Shown here: positions 1-8,928 of the stretch, piece by piece
How positions within the stretch are numbered: the stretch's first letter is position 1
How the letters are laid out: each line of letters opens with the position of its first letter
Source of the DNA: VXPQ01 sp965117025
GTDB taxonomy: Bacteria > Bacteroidota > Rhodothermia > Rhodothermales > VXPQ01
Length of the DNA: 64,000 nucleotides
Assembly: GCA_965117025.1 (NCBI GenBank)
Contig: OZ220746.1
Coordinates: forward strand, 1,922,001-1,986,000
Direction: 5' to 3'
Notes under the pieces: model-generated
The model's input: the letters and a program-made list of their open reading frames with translations, nothing else
What the model was told of the DNA's origin: nothing
Database searches by the model: none
Program-made: the position numbers and the translations under genes

Positions 1-1369
1 CAAGGGCCGCGGCGAAAGAGAACGGGCGGTCCGGTCCGTGCCAGTCCTCGATTTGTTCGGCAGCCCATTCCGCGGAACGGTCCGCATGGCACCCCTGGCA
101 TACATTGGGGGCGCCGGTCTGGACGGAGAGGTCGGGCCGGGGAATCTTGAAACTGTGATCCCGGCGGGGGTCCACCACCATATAAGTCCGCTCGGGCATA
201 TGGCAATCGACGCACTGCCCCCCTGCCGATTCCTTCGGATGCCGGAGGTGCTCGAACGTGTCGTAGACGGCTGCTTCGTGGCATTGTCCGCAGAGCGCAT
301 TCCCCTCGAATTTCAGCCGGGTCGTATGCGGATCGTGGCAATCGGCGCACATCACGCCCTCCGCATACATACGGCTTTGCAGGAAAGAGCCGTACACGTA
401 CACCTCGTCGCGTATCTGTCCGTCGGCAAAGTACAGTTCCTCTTCCAGCAGTTCGGGCTCGTAGTGGTCCAGGAAGGCGTTGCCGGCGATATGATTCGGG
501 TAGATGATCCGGCGCCGGGAATGGCAGGGCGCGCAGGTCTCCACCTGCTGGTGCGGCGCCGAAAGGGTGGCCGTGAGGCCGGACGAGGCACGGTCGTACG
601 TTCCGGATTGCGCGTTTTCCACGTGGATTTCGCCGGGTCCGTGGCATGTCTCGCAGCTCACGTCGATTTCCGAAAAGGAGGTCTCGTAGGCGCCGGTAAC
701 CAGATCGAAATTGCGTTGGAGATTGGTGGAGTGGCAATCCGCGCACATGTAATTCCAGTTCATGCCGTCGCCGGTCCAGTGGAGCCAGTCCGGAGGATCG
801 ATGCACTCGTCTTCTGCGAGGGAGAACCACCGTTCGCCCTCCGTATCCCAGGCGACCGTGAAAGCCTGCAAGCGCCCGTTTTCCAGCGGGATGAGATATT
901 GCTGGAGCGGTTCGTAGCCGAAAGTATAGGCGACGGGCCAGGTTTGCATGGTTCCGTCGGCTCCCTGCGTATGGATGAAGAAGCCGTTCTCTTCCCGGAA
1001 GAAGCGCGTTTCGACGCCGCAGTGACGAAACACGGCGTCGTTGAAATCGCCGAGCACGGTTTCCGGGAGGGCTTCTTCCATGGCCCGGTCATGATCCGAG
1101 CCTTCCCACGCGAGCGCGGCTTCCGCATGGCACCCGGCACAGACTTCGCGGCCCATATACGCCGGGGTGGAAGCGGCAGGGGATGCATGGTCCGACCCGC
1201 ACCCGGATCCGATAAAAACGACCAGACCGGTCAAACAGATCAGACCAATCCGGTCAATACATCTGCCTGCCGCCGCGGGTTCGTTATCGGAAAACCGCCG
1301 CCGGATCGCGCCGGTTCTGCCGGAGGACCGAACGAACATACGCCGGATAAGGGACACGAGCCGCCGCAT
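1..1369 (-). CDS. Multihaem cytochrome c, partial (C-terminus beyond left edge)
   Basis: The minus strand reads open from the edge to an ATG at 1369 (a second in-frame ATG lies at 1339). Eight CXXCH haem-binding motifs are visible, in order CAGCH, CADCH, CETCH, CAPCH, CADCH, CGQCH, CVDCH and CQGCH. The N-terminus has a hydrophobic segment ending in a Cys (FIGSGC), so it may be a lipoprotein or have a cleaved signal. The protein should be exported, with haems attached covalently outside the cytoplasm. The spacing of CXXCH motifs, and CVDCHMPERTYMVVDP, resemble cytochrome c554/doubled-CXXCH proteins that often continue into TPR repeats; that part would lie off the window. Electron-transfer partner unknown. 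Divergent from the sulfatase gene. The start is uncertain; the family call is firm. Confidence 0.82.
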   Translation of the reverse strand, partial: MRRLVSLIRRMFVRSSGRTGAIRRRFSDNEPAAAGRCIDRIGLICLTGLVVFIGSGCGSDHASPAASTPAYMGREVCAGCHAEAALAWEGSDHDRAMEEALPETVLGDFNDAVFRHCGVETRFFREENGFFIHTQGADGTMQTWPVAYTFGYEPLQQYLIPLENGRLQAFTVAWDTEGERWFSLAEDECIDPPDWLHWTGDGMNWNYMCADCHSTNLQRNFDLVTGAYETSFSEIDVSCETCHGPGEIHVENAQSGTYDRASSGLTATLSAPHQQVETCAPCHSRRRIIYPNHIAGNAFLDHYEPELLEEELYFADGQIRDEVYVYGSFLQSRMYAEGVMCADCHDPHTTRLKFEGNALCGQCHEAAVYDTFEHLRHPKESAGGQCVDCHMPERTYMVVDPRRDHSFKIPRPDLSVQTGAPNVCQGCHADRSAEWAAEQIEDWHGPDRPFSFAAAL

Positions 1370-1418
1370 GAAAAACGAACGAGGACTTTCGGAGGACACA
1401 GGCGCTTTCGGGATGCCC

Positions 1419-1471
1419 GGTATACTTATGGTATACTATACGGTATATCGAAGTATACTGCGGAGTATACC
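1419..1471. promoter_or_regulatory. Phased cluster of GTATAC half-palindromes
   Basis: GTATAC occurs at 1420, 1431, 1453 and 1465, with an imperfect GTATAT at 1443. The spacings are 11, 12, 10 and 12 bp, about one helical turn each. The block lies 50-100 bp upstream of the cytochrome start and about 110 bp before the sulfatase promoter. It looks like an operator array or a cruciform-prone site. The regulator is unknown. Confidence 0.45.
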
Positions 1472-1579
1472 ATTCGCCGGGGTTTCATGTCAGGCCGACC
1501 GCTATCGCGGACCCGCTCCATCGAACGGATCAAAAGGTTTTATGTTGTATCCTGTGCACGGATCAATGTGCGGTTCCTC

Positions 1580-1608
1580 TTGACACTGTCCGCCGGGTAA
1601 CCTATTTG
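1580..1608 (+). promoter_or_regulatory. Candidate sigma70-type promoter of the sulfatase
   Basis: TTGACA at 1580-1585, a 17-bp spacer, then TATTTG at 1603-1608. It lies 49 bp upstream of the ATG at 1657. Its position supports that ATG over the in-frame ATG at 1606, which would overlap the -10 element. Confidence 0.4.
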
Positions 1609-1656
1609 TATCCATCTGTAACCATTCCTTTGGATTCCTCGACCTGCTATACAACC

Positions 1657-3114
1657 ATGCGTCTTTTCGTCCATACGTTCCTTGTTCTCGTTCTTGCGTT
1701 CGCCGGCGCGTTGTCTGTCCGGGCACAGTCCGGCGACGCGCCCCGGAATGTCGTGTTTATCCTGAGCGACGACCACCGCTACGATTTTATGGGATTCCAT
1801 GAGCGGGCCCCCGATTTTCTCGAAACCCCGAACATGGACCGCATGGCCCGGGAAGGGCTGCATCTGCGCAATGCGTTCGTGACCACGGCGCTATGTTCGC
1901 CCAGCCGCGCTTCCATTCTTACCGGGCAGTACGCGCACAACCATGGCGTGGTGGATAACCAGCGGCTGGTGCCGGAGGGCACTACGTTTTTCCCGGAATT
2001 GCTCCAGGAGTCAGGCTACGAGACCGCTTTCGTAGGGAAATGGCACATGGGTTCTTCCACCGATGCGCCCCGCCCGGGCTTCGATTACTGGGTGAGTTTC
2101 CGGGGGCAGGGCGTCTATATGAATCCCGAACTGAACGTCAACGGGTCGCGCAGCCCCCACCTTGGTCACACGTCGGACCTGCTCACGGATTACGCGCTGC
2201 GGTGGCTGGATAACCGGGATGCGGATCGCCCGTTCTTTCTGTATCTCTCGCACAAGGCCGTGCATGCCGAGTTCATTCCTCCGGAGCGGCACGCAGGCCG
2301 GTATGCGGACACGCCGCTGGAGTACCCCGTCACCATGGCGAACACGGAGCAGAACTATCTCTCCAAACCCCGGTGGGTCAAGGAACAGCGCTATAGCTGG
2401 CACGGTGTCGATCACATGTATCACGGCGACCTTGTGTACGACCAGTTCTACCGGCGTTATGCGGAGACCTTGCTGAGTATTGACGACAGTATCGGGCGCG
2501 TCCTGGATTACCTCGAAGAGCATGGCCTTTCGGACGAAACGCTGGTCGTGTACATGGGGGATAACGGATTCCTGTTCGGCGAGCATGGGCTGATCGACAA
2601 GCGGAATGCCTACGAGGAGTCCATGCGCGTACCCATGCTCGCGTATGCGCCGGGACATATTGCGCCGGGCGGCGTGCTCGACCAGATGATCCTGAACATA
2701 GATGTCGCTCCGACTTTCCTGACGCTGGCCGGTGTGGACACGCCCGCAAGGATGGATGGACGTTCGTTTCTGCCGCTCCTTTCCGGTGGGTCCGTTCCAG
2801 ACTGGCGGACCGAATTCGTGTACGAATACTTCTGGGAATTTCCCTTTCCCCATACGCCCACGGTGTATGCGCTCCGCGGCGACCGGTACAAATACATGTT
2901 CTACCACGGGGTCTGGGACATGAATGAGCTGTATGATCTCGAACTGGACCCGTTCGAGCAGCATAACCTCATCAACAGCCCGGATCACCAGGAACGCATC
3001 CTCGAAATGCAAACCCGGCTTTTCGGAATACTGGAAGCCGACGACGCGGTGGATGTGCAGTTTCGCCCGCCGGGGCAGTGGCAAGCCGACGAGCGTCTTC
3101 TGGATGCGGAATAG
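1657..3114 (+). CDS. Secreted sulfatase (alkaline phosphatase superfamily, type S1)
   Basis: The 485-residue protein begins with a signal peptide ending near VRAQ, so it acts in the periplasm or outside the cell. It has the type I sulfatase layout: a metal-binding SDDHRYD stretch just after the signal, the formylglycine motif LCSPSR with Cys80 as the modified residue, then GKWHMG and SHKAVH, and a second metal site around YMGDNGFLFGEHG. Such enzymes hydrolyse sulfate esters, often on polysaccharides or sulfatides; the substrate cannot be read from sequence. The start at 1657 is preferred because the 17 residues before it are not signal-like and overlap the promoter. No maturase or SusCD pair lies beside it. 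Divergent from the cytochrome gene. Confidence 0.88.
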   Translation: MRLFVHTFLVLVLAFAGALSVRAQSGDAPRNVVFILSDDHRYDFMGFHERAPDFLETPNMDRMAREGLHLRNAFVTTALCSPSRASILTGQYAHNHGVVDNQRLVPEGTTFFPELLQESGYETAFVGKWHMGSSTDAPRPGFDYWVSFRGQGVYMNPELNVNGSRSPHLGHTSDLLTDYALRWLDNRDADRPFFLYLSHKAVHAEFIPPERHAGRYADTPLEYPVTMANTEQNYLSKPRWVKEQRYSWHGVDHMYHGDLVYDQFYRRYAETLLSIDDSIGRVLDYLEEHGLSDETLVVYMGDNGFLFGEHGLIDKRNAYEESMRVPMLAYAPGHIAPGGVLDQMILNIDVAPTFLTLAGVDTPARMDGRSFLPLLSGGSVPDWRTEFVYEYFWEFPFPHTPTVYALRGDRYKYMFYHGVWDMNELYDLELDPFEQHNLINSPDHQERILEMQTRLFGILEADDAVDVQFRPPGQWQADERLLDAE

Positions 3115-3195
3115 CGGACCGTATTCGTATACGGACAGATTGCCGCCGGTTATATTGCAAGGAGCAAGGAATCTCCCGAACCAATTCCCGCCGCC

Positions 3196-5295
3196 ATGTC
3201 GATAAGCCTTCTGCAGCAGGGCGTGCAGCGCGTGCAGGGGATCACCGGCCGCCGCGTGGATGTGCTGGCGGACGCAGGGGTGCAGACGGTCCGCGACCTG
3301 CTGCACTACTATCCGCGGCGCTACCTTGACCGGTCCTCCATCGTTCCGATTCGGGCGTTGCGCGGCGACATGTCTTCGATTACGGTAGTCGGCGAGGTGA
3401 TTCTTGCGGATACGGTGCGGGGGCGAACCGGGCAGCGGTTCGAACTGGTCGTACAGGACGAGGGCGGTCAGGTCATGAAATGCGTCTGGTTCAAGGGCGC
3501 CAAGTGGATAAAGGGGCGTTTCTCCAAAGGCGACCGGGTGGCGTTCCACGGGAAGCCCCAGCGCTATGGCGGCATGTTTTCGATGGCGCACCCGGATTTC
3601 GACAAACTGGACGCGGAAAGCCAGGCGCTCGACACCGGACGTATTATTGCATTGTATCCCGGCGGCGCGGCGCTGACCGGCGTGGGACTGACCAGCCGCA
3701 CCTTCCGGCGGATCATCCACGATTTCCTTACGCAGTACGGGGAGGAGCTTCCGGAGTCGCTTCCCTCCGAGATCTGCGAGGCCGCGCAGTTGATGGATGG
3801 CCCTGCTGCGCTGCGCGCCATCCATTTCCCGGAAGACCGGGACGAACTCGAAGCGGCGCAGCACCGGCTGAAGTTCGAGGAACTCTTTTCCATCCAGATT
3901 ATGCTGGCGCAGTTGCGCCGCCGCCGGATCGTGCATGCAGGGCCCCGGTTCGATGCGCCGGGAGCGCATATGAAGAAGTTTCTCCAGGAGGGACTGCCCT
4001 TCGAATTGACCGGAGCGCAGCGGTCTGCGCTGAAGGACATTGCCCGGGACATGCGGAGCGGCAAGCAGATGCGCCGTCTTCTGCAAGGCGATGTGGGGAG
4101 CGGAAAGACCGTGGTCGCCGTTGCGGCGATGCTTCATGCGCTGGATAGCGGCTACCAGAGCGCCTTCATGGCGCCTACGGAAATTCTGGCGGAGCAGCAT
4201 TACGCCAATCTGCGCAAGTACCTCGACCCGCTGGACGTGCGGATACGGCTCCTTGTCGGGGGATTGCCCAAGGCGGAACGCGAACAGATTCTTGCGGATA
4301 TTGCGGAAGGGCGGGCAAGCATTGCAGTCGGTACCCATGCGCTCATCCAGGAAGATGTGGCGTTCCAGCGGCTGGGTCTGGCGATCGTCGACGAACAACA
4401 CCGGTTCGGAGTGATGCAGCGCGCCCGCATGTTTGAAATGGGTACGCGCCCGCACATGCTGCTTATGACCGCTACGCCGATTCCGCGCTCGCTCGCGATG
4501 ACGCTCTACGGCGATCTCGATGTATCAATCATGAAGGAAATGCCGGCGGGAAGGCGCCCGGTGCGTACGGCCCTGCGCTACGACAAAAGCCGGGAGCAGG
4601 TGTATGCCTTCGTGCGGGACGAGATCGAAAAGGGACGGCAGTGCTACATCGTATATCCGCTGGTCGAAGAGTCCGAAAAAATGGACCTCAAGGACGCCGA
4701 ATCCGGGCATGCGGAGTTGAAGAAGATATTTGCTCCGCACAAGGTGGGATTGATCCACGGACGGATGTCACGGGGCGAGAAAGAGGACACCATGACCCTG
4801 TTTCACCGGGCCGATTTCAAGGTGCTGGTGGCTACGACGGTCATTGAGGTGGGGGTGGACGTGTCGAACGCCACCATCATGATCGTCGAGCATGCCGAAC
4901 GGTTCGGGCTGAGCCAGTTGCACCAGTTAAGGGGCCGGGTCGGCCGGGGCGGGCAGCAGAGTTACTGCATTCTCATGGCGGATTACAAGTGTACGCACGA
5001 AGCCCGCGAGCGCTTGCAGGTGATGGTGGATACGAACGATGGCTTCCGGATCAGCGAAGCCGATCTGAAGATCCGCGGGGCCGGCGATTTTTTCGGCACC
5101 AGGCAGAGCGGTTTGCCCGAGTTGAAGATCGCCGAGTTGCCGGAAGATGTGGAACTCCTCACGCAGGCTCGCGACATGGCTTTTGAACTGGTTACCCGCG
5201 ATCCCGATCTGACGGAATCCGGGCACGTGGCGCTGCGGGAACACCTCCGCGCCGTGTACGGGGACCGGGGGACGGGACTTTCCCGCGTCGGCTGA
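3196..5295 (+). CDS. recG: ATP-dependent DNA helicase RecG
   Basis: 699 residues, the usual length for RecG. It has an N-terminal wedge/OB region, then a superfamily 2 helicase core with Walker A GDVGSGKT near residue 298, the DEQH box near residue 399, LLMTATPIPRSLA (motif III) and the C-terminal motifs VATTVIEVGVDV and QLRGRVGRG. RecG remodels stalled forks and branch-migrates Holliday junctions. It follows the sulfatase by about 80 bp on the same strand and is convergent with the DUF2480 gene 17 bp away. Confidence 0.97.
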   Translation: MSISLLQQGVQRVQGITGRRVDVLADAGVQTVRDLLHYYPRRYLDRSSIVPIRALRGDMSSITVVGEVILADTVRGRTGQRFELVVQDEGGQVMKCVWFKGAKWIKGRFSKGDRVAFHGKPQRYGGMFSMAHPDFDKLDAESQALDTGRIIALYPGGAALTGVGLTSRTFRRIIHDFLTQYGEELPESLPSEICEAAQLMDGPAALRAIHFPEDRDELEAAQHRLKFEELFSIQIMLAQLRRRRIVHAGPRFDAPGAHMKKFLQEGLPFELTGAQRSALKDIARDMRSGKQMRRLLQGDVGSGKTVVAVAAMLHALDSGYQSAFMAPTEILAEQHYANLRKYLDPLDVRIRLLVGGLPKAEREQILADIAEGRASIAVGTHALIQEDVAFQRLGLAIVDEQHRFGVMQRARMFEMGTRPHMLLMTATPIPRSLAMTLYGDLDVSIMKEMPAGRRPVRTALRYDKSREQVYAFVRDEIEKGRQCYIVYPLVEESEKMDLKDAESGHAELKKIFAPHKVGLIHGRMSRGEKEDTMTLFHRADFKVLVATTVIEVGVDVSNATIMIVEHAERFGLSQLHQLRGRVGRGGQQSYCILMADYKCTHEARERLQVMVDTNDGFRISEADLKIRGAGDFFGTRQSGLPELKIAELPEDVELLTQARDMAFELVTRDPDLTESGHVALREHLRAVYGDRGTGLSRVG

Positions 5296-5312
5296 ACGCG
5301 GGGCCGGTCCGG

Positions 5313-5909
5313 CTACGGCGCGCGCCTGATCTTGCCTGATAGCAGGCTTGCAGCGCTCGCTTTTTTGGCGGCAGGCGCCGGTCCGGATATCTCTCGCGGC
5401 TTTCTCCACAGCGGGACCGACGAACACGGCTCGCCGTACATCAACTTCGCGGCCACCTGCTGCAATTTTGTCGTGGCCAGCAGGTAGGCGGCGGGCGGCA
5501 CGACGCCGCTGCCGCATCCCTTGACGACCACGGGCTTTCCTTCGTAGGAGGACCAGTCTGTGGATTCGAGCGCCCGCGCGAAATGATCCCGGATCAGGTC
5601 TTCCGCCCGCCCCAGGGCTACGGAGCAGGCGACGGATTCCAGTTTCGATGCCGCGAGCATCCATGCCCAGGTGGGAATGATCGCATCCACTGAGCAGAAG
5701 ACCGCCACATGATGGTCTGTGTACTGCGCCCAGTCATGCGTTTTCATCGCGGTCCGGAAGTCCTTCTCGCGCAGGATCATCTCCTGAAACAGGAAGGGGG
5801 CGATATCGAATTCCGTGACAGGCCGGTTATCCCACAAGTCTTCCAGATTGAACACGACCAGGTCGCTCTGGGCGACGCGGTTTATGATTTCCCCCTGAAT
5901 CGGTTCCAT
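5313..5909 (-). CDS. DUF2480 family protein
   Basis: About 198 residues. The pattern FNLEDLWD, LREKDFRTAMKTHDW, FCSVDAIIPTWAWM, VVVKGCG and LMYGEPCSSVPL matches the DUF2480 family, which is typical of Bacteroidota and has no known function. The start is placed at the ATG at 5909: an upstream in-frame ATG (5942) would be encoded by a repeat copy that is inserted there. The C-terminal tail is Ala/Lys/Arg-rich and probably disordered. Convergent with recG. Confidence 0.82.
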   Translation of the reverse strand: MEPIQGEIINRVAQSDLVVFNLEDLWDNRPVTEFDIAPFLFQEMILREKDFRTAMKTHDWAQYTDHHVAVFCSVDAIIPTWAWMLAASKLESVACSVALGRAEDLIRDHFARALESTDWSSYEGKPVVVKGCGSGVVPPAAYLLATTKLQQVAAKLMYGEPCSSVPLWRKPREISGPAPAAKKASAASLLSGKIRRAP

Positions 5910-5926
5910 GTCGAATAAGGATGGGT

Positions 5927-5980
5927 TAGGGCCTGTTACCACTATACAGCGGCGCTCTGCGGGGCCTATTTTACTGCCAG
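5927..5980. repeat. Family 2 palindromic repeat, half copy
   Basis: About 54 bp here match the reverse complement of the right part of the element at 16167-16249: the TAGGGYCTGTTACCACTAT terminus and the inner CTCTGCGGGGCCTATTTT. The opposite terminus is missing, so this copy is truncated. It lies just upstream of the DUF2480 start. Confidence 0.7.
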
Positions 5981-5996
5981 GCCAGGCGAAAAGACG

Positions 5997-7157
5997 TCAG
6001 GCGGAAGCCAACGCCGTTTGTTTGGCGGACCGGACGCACTGCCCGATCTGGTCGGCGGTATAGTCCACTTCGTCTTCGGTGGTGAATCGTCCGAGGCTGA
6101 GACGCAGCGTGGACAGGGCTTGTTCGCTCGACAGGCCCATGGCCCGGAGCACATGGCTCGGTTCGCCGCTTCCGCTGGAACAGGCGCTGCCGGCGGAAAA
6201 AGCAAGGTTACGGCATGCCGTGATCATGTGAGCCCCCCCGATGCCCTCGAATCGGATGCTGGACGTTTGCGGGAGGCGAGGCACATGCGGCGGCACATTC
6301 AACCGCGCGCCGGGAAGCTGGAGCAGGCGGCTTTCCAGGCGGTTCTGCAAGCGCTCCATACGCTCCCTGAAGTCTTCCATTTCCCGGCAGGCGATTTCGG
6401 CGGCTTCTCCCATGCCCACGATGCCCGGCACATTCAGCGTTCCCGAACGGCGGCCGTTTTCGTGGCCGCCCCCGTCCAGGAGCGGCGCAATGCGCACCCG
6501 GGGATCGCGCCGGCGCACATACAAGGCGCCGACCCCCTTCGGGCCATAGAACTTGTGCGCCGAGCAGACGAGCAGGTCCGCCAGTCCGGCGTGGACAGGC
6601 ACTTTGCCTACGGCCTGGGTGGCGTCCGTCATAAAAAGCACGCCCCGGGAGCGGGCTATTTCCGATACGCGTTCTACGGGCTGTATCGTGCCCGCCTCGT
6701 TGTTCGCCCACATCACGGAAACGAGAATCGTGTCGTCGCGGAGGGCATTCTCCAGCGCATCGAGATCGAGCTGTCCGTACGCATCCACGGGCAAGTAGGT
6801 GACTTCGTATCCTTTTCGTTCCAGCGCACGGTGCGTATTGAGCACCGCCCGGTGTTCGGTCTGTACCGTCACGAGGTGGCGTCCCCTGGATGCGTACATC
6901 TCCGCCACTCCCTTGATGGCCGCATTGGCTCCCTCCGTGGCCCCGGAGGTGAACACGATTTCCCCCGGTTCCGCTGCAACGGCGGCAGCCACTTGTTCGC
7001 GGGCTTGTTCGCAAGCTTCCTCCCCCGCCCAGCCGAGCGGATGTCCTTTGCTGGAGGGATTGCCGTACTGCCCGCAAAACCAGGGCAGCATGGCCTGCAG
7101 GACGCGTTCGTCCACCGGCGTGGACGCATTGTAATCGAGGTATACGATACCCTTCAT
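5997..7157 (-). CDS. Cysteine desulfurase (NifS/IscS family)
   Basis: 386 residues, a fold-type I PLP enzyme that transfers sulfur from L-cysteine to a persulfide for Fe-S clusters or thio-modifications. Visible features are YLDYNASTPVD at the N-terminus, FTSGATEGAN, the PLP lysine in SAHKFYGPKG (Lys202), and the catalytic Cys loop SAGSACSSGSGEPSH (Cys326). The long SAGSACSSG loop is usual for the IscS/NifS group. No iscU, suf or mnm gene is adjacent, so its acceptor is unclear. A mobile-looking repeat lies about 90 bp upstream of the start. Confidence 0.94.
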   Translation of the reverse strand: MKGIVYLDYNASTPVDERVLQAMLPWFCGQYGNPSSKGHPLGWAGEEACEQAREQVAAAVAAEPGEIVFTSGATEGANAAIKGVAEMYASRGRHLVTVQTEHRAVLNTHRALERKGYEVTYLPVDAYGQLDLDALENALRDDTILVSVMWANNEAGTIQPVERVSEIARSRGVLFMTDATQAVGKVPVHAGLADLLVCSAHKFYGPKGVGALYVRRRDPRVRIAPLLDGGGHENGRRSGTLNVPGIVGMGEAAEIACREMEDFRERMERLQNRLESRLLQLPGARLNVPPHVPRLPQTSSIRFEGIGGAHMITACRNLAFSAGSACSSGSGEPSHVLRAMGLSSEQALSTLRLSLGRFTTEDEVDYTADQIGQCVRSAKQTALASA

Positions 7158-7245
7158 GACCGTAACGGGCGGGTCGCCGGCCGCAGACGGGCGGTTACCG
7201 CACAGAGGATGGATGTGGGGGATCGAACAGGAACAATATACTATA

Positions 7246-7392
7246 GGATACTCTGATTAAGCCCGCGAAGTTCAGAGGCTGCGAGGCGTGCGCTGGCAAG
7301 GAATGACGAAGCAGTGTTTTCTGCAGCCTCCCGAGGGGTGCTTCACGCACGAACGTGAAGCGCTGCTCGAAGCGGTTTTGATCAGAGTATCT
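7246..7392. mobile_element. Family 1 GGATAC element, full length, with 9-bp direct flanks (copy A)
   Basis: A 147-bp element starts GGATACTCTGATTAA and ends TTGATCAGAGTATCT, so its ends are inverted repeats. TATACTATA stands directly on both sides (7237-7245 and 7393-7401), as expected of a target-site duplication. No transposase is encoded. It lies between the divergent cysteine desulfurase and AAA ATPase genes. Confidence 0.75.
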
Positions 7393-7456
7393 TATACTAT
7401 ATCTGCCGGATCGCATGCAGGATGCGACAGTGTGAAACCGGAAGCACAGGGATGCC

Positions 7457-8740
7457 ATGCTTAAGCGCGTTCACATCAAAGGCTACAAATCTTTGCTCGA
7501 TGTCGAGGCGCATATCGAGCCGCTGACCGTACTGTTCGGCCCGAATGCCGCCGGAAAAAGCAATGTACTCGATGCGCTGCAATTACTGTCCAGGCTCGGT
7601 ACGAGCAAAACGCTGAAGGAAGCCTTTGATTCGCCGTACAGGGGGAAGCCTCTCGAATCGTTCACGATGCGGGAAGGCGGGCTCAAGGAGTTGATTGCCC
7701 GGGAACACCTGATGTTTTCCTTCGAAGCCGATCTGTGGCTTTCGGATGCAGTCGTGGATGCTGTCAATCAGGAGATACGGGACATGCGTCGTCCGAGCCG
7801 TGCTGAGTCAACTTTCCAAGACGGCAAGGAACGGCTTCCGCAAGTGCACGAACGCAACCTGCGTTACCGCATCGAAATCGAAATGCTGCCCAAGGCCGGC
7901 ATTCTGCGCGTCGCGGACGAATCCCTGACTGCTCTGAACAGGAAGGGGAATCCTACGGGTAAGCGGAAGCCGTTTTTCGGACGAGAAGGCGAAAGGATCT
8001 ATTTGCGGCTTGATGGGCAGGCGCATCCCACCTATTACGACCGGTATCTGGATCGCAGCATCCTGTCCATGTCCCATTACCTGCCGTATTATCCACACGT
8101 CGTGGCGGCTCGCCGCGAGCTGGAAAGCTGGCGATTTTTCTGTTTTGAGCCGCGCGAGCGCATGCGTACCGCCACCCCGGTCAGGGAAGTGTCCTGTATC
8201 GGCCCGATGGGTGAAGAACTGGCCGCTTTTCTGAATACGCTCAAGGCCACGGATCCGGACCGGTTCCAGGGCGTAGCGAACGCGTTGCACACACTCATGC
8301 CGGATATCGATGGGATCGATGTGCATGTGAACGAGTTCGGCGAGGTCGAACTGCACCTCATAGAGGGCGGTGCGGCCATTCCTGCCCGTGTGCTTTCGGA
8401 CGGTACGCTTCGGATGCTCGGATTGCTGGCGGCCGTAACCGGGGCACGGGAAGCCCCTGGCCTCGCGGGGCTCGAAGAGCCGGAAAACGGCGTCCACCCG
8501 CGTCATATCCGATTCATTGCGGACCTGCTGAAAACGCAGCAAACCCTGCAACAGACGCAGTACATCGTCACCACTCATTCACCACTCTTGTCCGATGTAC
8601 TTCCGGACGATTCCTTGTTTGCAGTGAGCCGAAGCGGCGGAGCTACCCGGATAGACCCTTTTTCAACATGGGGAACGCTGGGGCGGGGAAGGGATATTGA
8701 CCGGGTTCTTTCGGACGAATGCCAAGGCGCTTCGTCGTAA
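7457..8740 (+). CDS. AAA family ATPase, SMC/OLD-like
   Basis: 427 residues. Walker A GPNAAGKS lies at residues 28-35, directly after an N-terminal strand typical of RecF/SMC/OLD-type ATPases (LKRVHIKGYKSL). An ABC-type signature and Walker B (LEEPENGVHP, near residue 340) are followed by the TTHSPLLSD switch, also typical of this group. There is no TOPRIM domain as in full OLD nucleases. Homologues often pair with a DUF4276 protein in defence-like modules, but none follows here: the next gene is a GNAT acetyltransferase. Cellular role unknown. It begins about 65 bp after a mobile repeat. Confidence 0.82.
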   Translation: MLKRVHIKGYKSLLDVEAHIEPLTVLFGPNAAGKSNVLDALQLLSRLGTSKTLKEAFDSPYRGKPLESFTMREGGLKELIAREHLMFSFEADLWLSDAVVDAVNQEIRDMRRPSRAESTFQDGKERLPQVHERNLRYRIEIEMLPKAGILRVADESLTALNRKGNPTGKRKPFFGREGERIYLRLDGQAHPTYYDRYLDRSILSMSHYLPYYPHVVAARRELESWRFFCFEPRERMRTATPVREVSCIGPMGEELAAFLNTLKATDPDRFQGVANALHTLMPDIDGIDVHVNEFGEVELHLIEGGAAIPARVLSDGTLRMLGLLAAVTGAREAPGLAGLEEPENGVHPRHIRFIADLLKTQQTLQQTQYIVTTHSPLLSDVLPDDSLFAVSRSGGATRIDPFSTWGTLGRGRDIDRVLSDECQGASS

Positions 8741-8928
8741 AATCTTTGATGCGTTGATAATGTGTCAGGAAGACGTAATGTAAACCGGCACTATTCGCGT
8801 TTTCATCAGATTTTAGGAACAGGGAGAGAAAAGATTGCAACGACAGGCGTACGTTACATATCAGTCAGTCCTCCGTGAATCTTCCATACGATGTAATGAA
8901 TGCTATGGGTCGGTTGTACACTGGCGCA

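Noticed and set aside
38..1600. Long plus-strand open frame opposite the cytochrome gene
   Set aside because: The minus strand carries eight CXXCH motifs in one frame; the plus frame has no domain and arises from GC bias.
2011..4455. 814-codon minus-strand open frame across the sulfatase and recG
   Set aside because: It runs antisense to two clearly recognised genes and has no protein features.
7195..7458. Peptide of the type LRHSLPA...PLNFAGLIRVS over repeat copies
   Set aside because: The same peptide comes from several copies of the non-coding element (also near 13.0 and 57.0 kb), so it is a repeat translation, not a gene.
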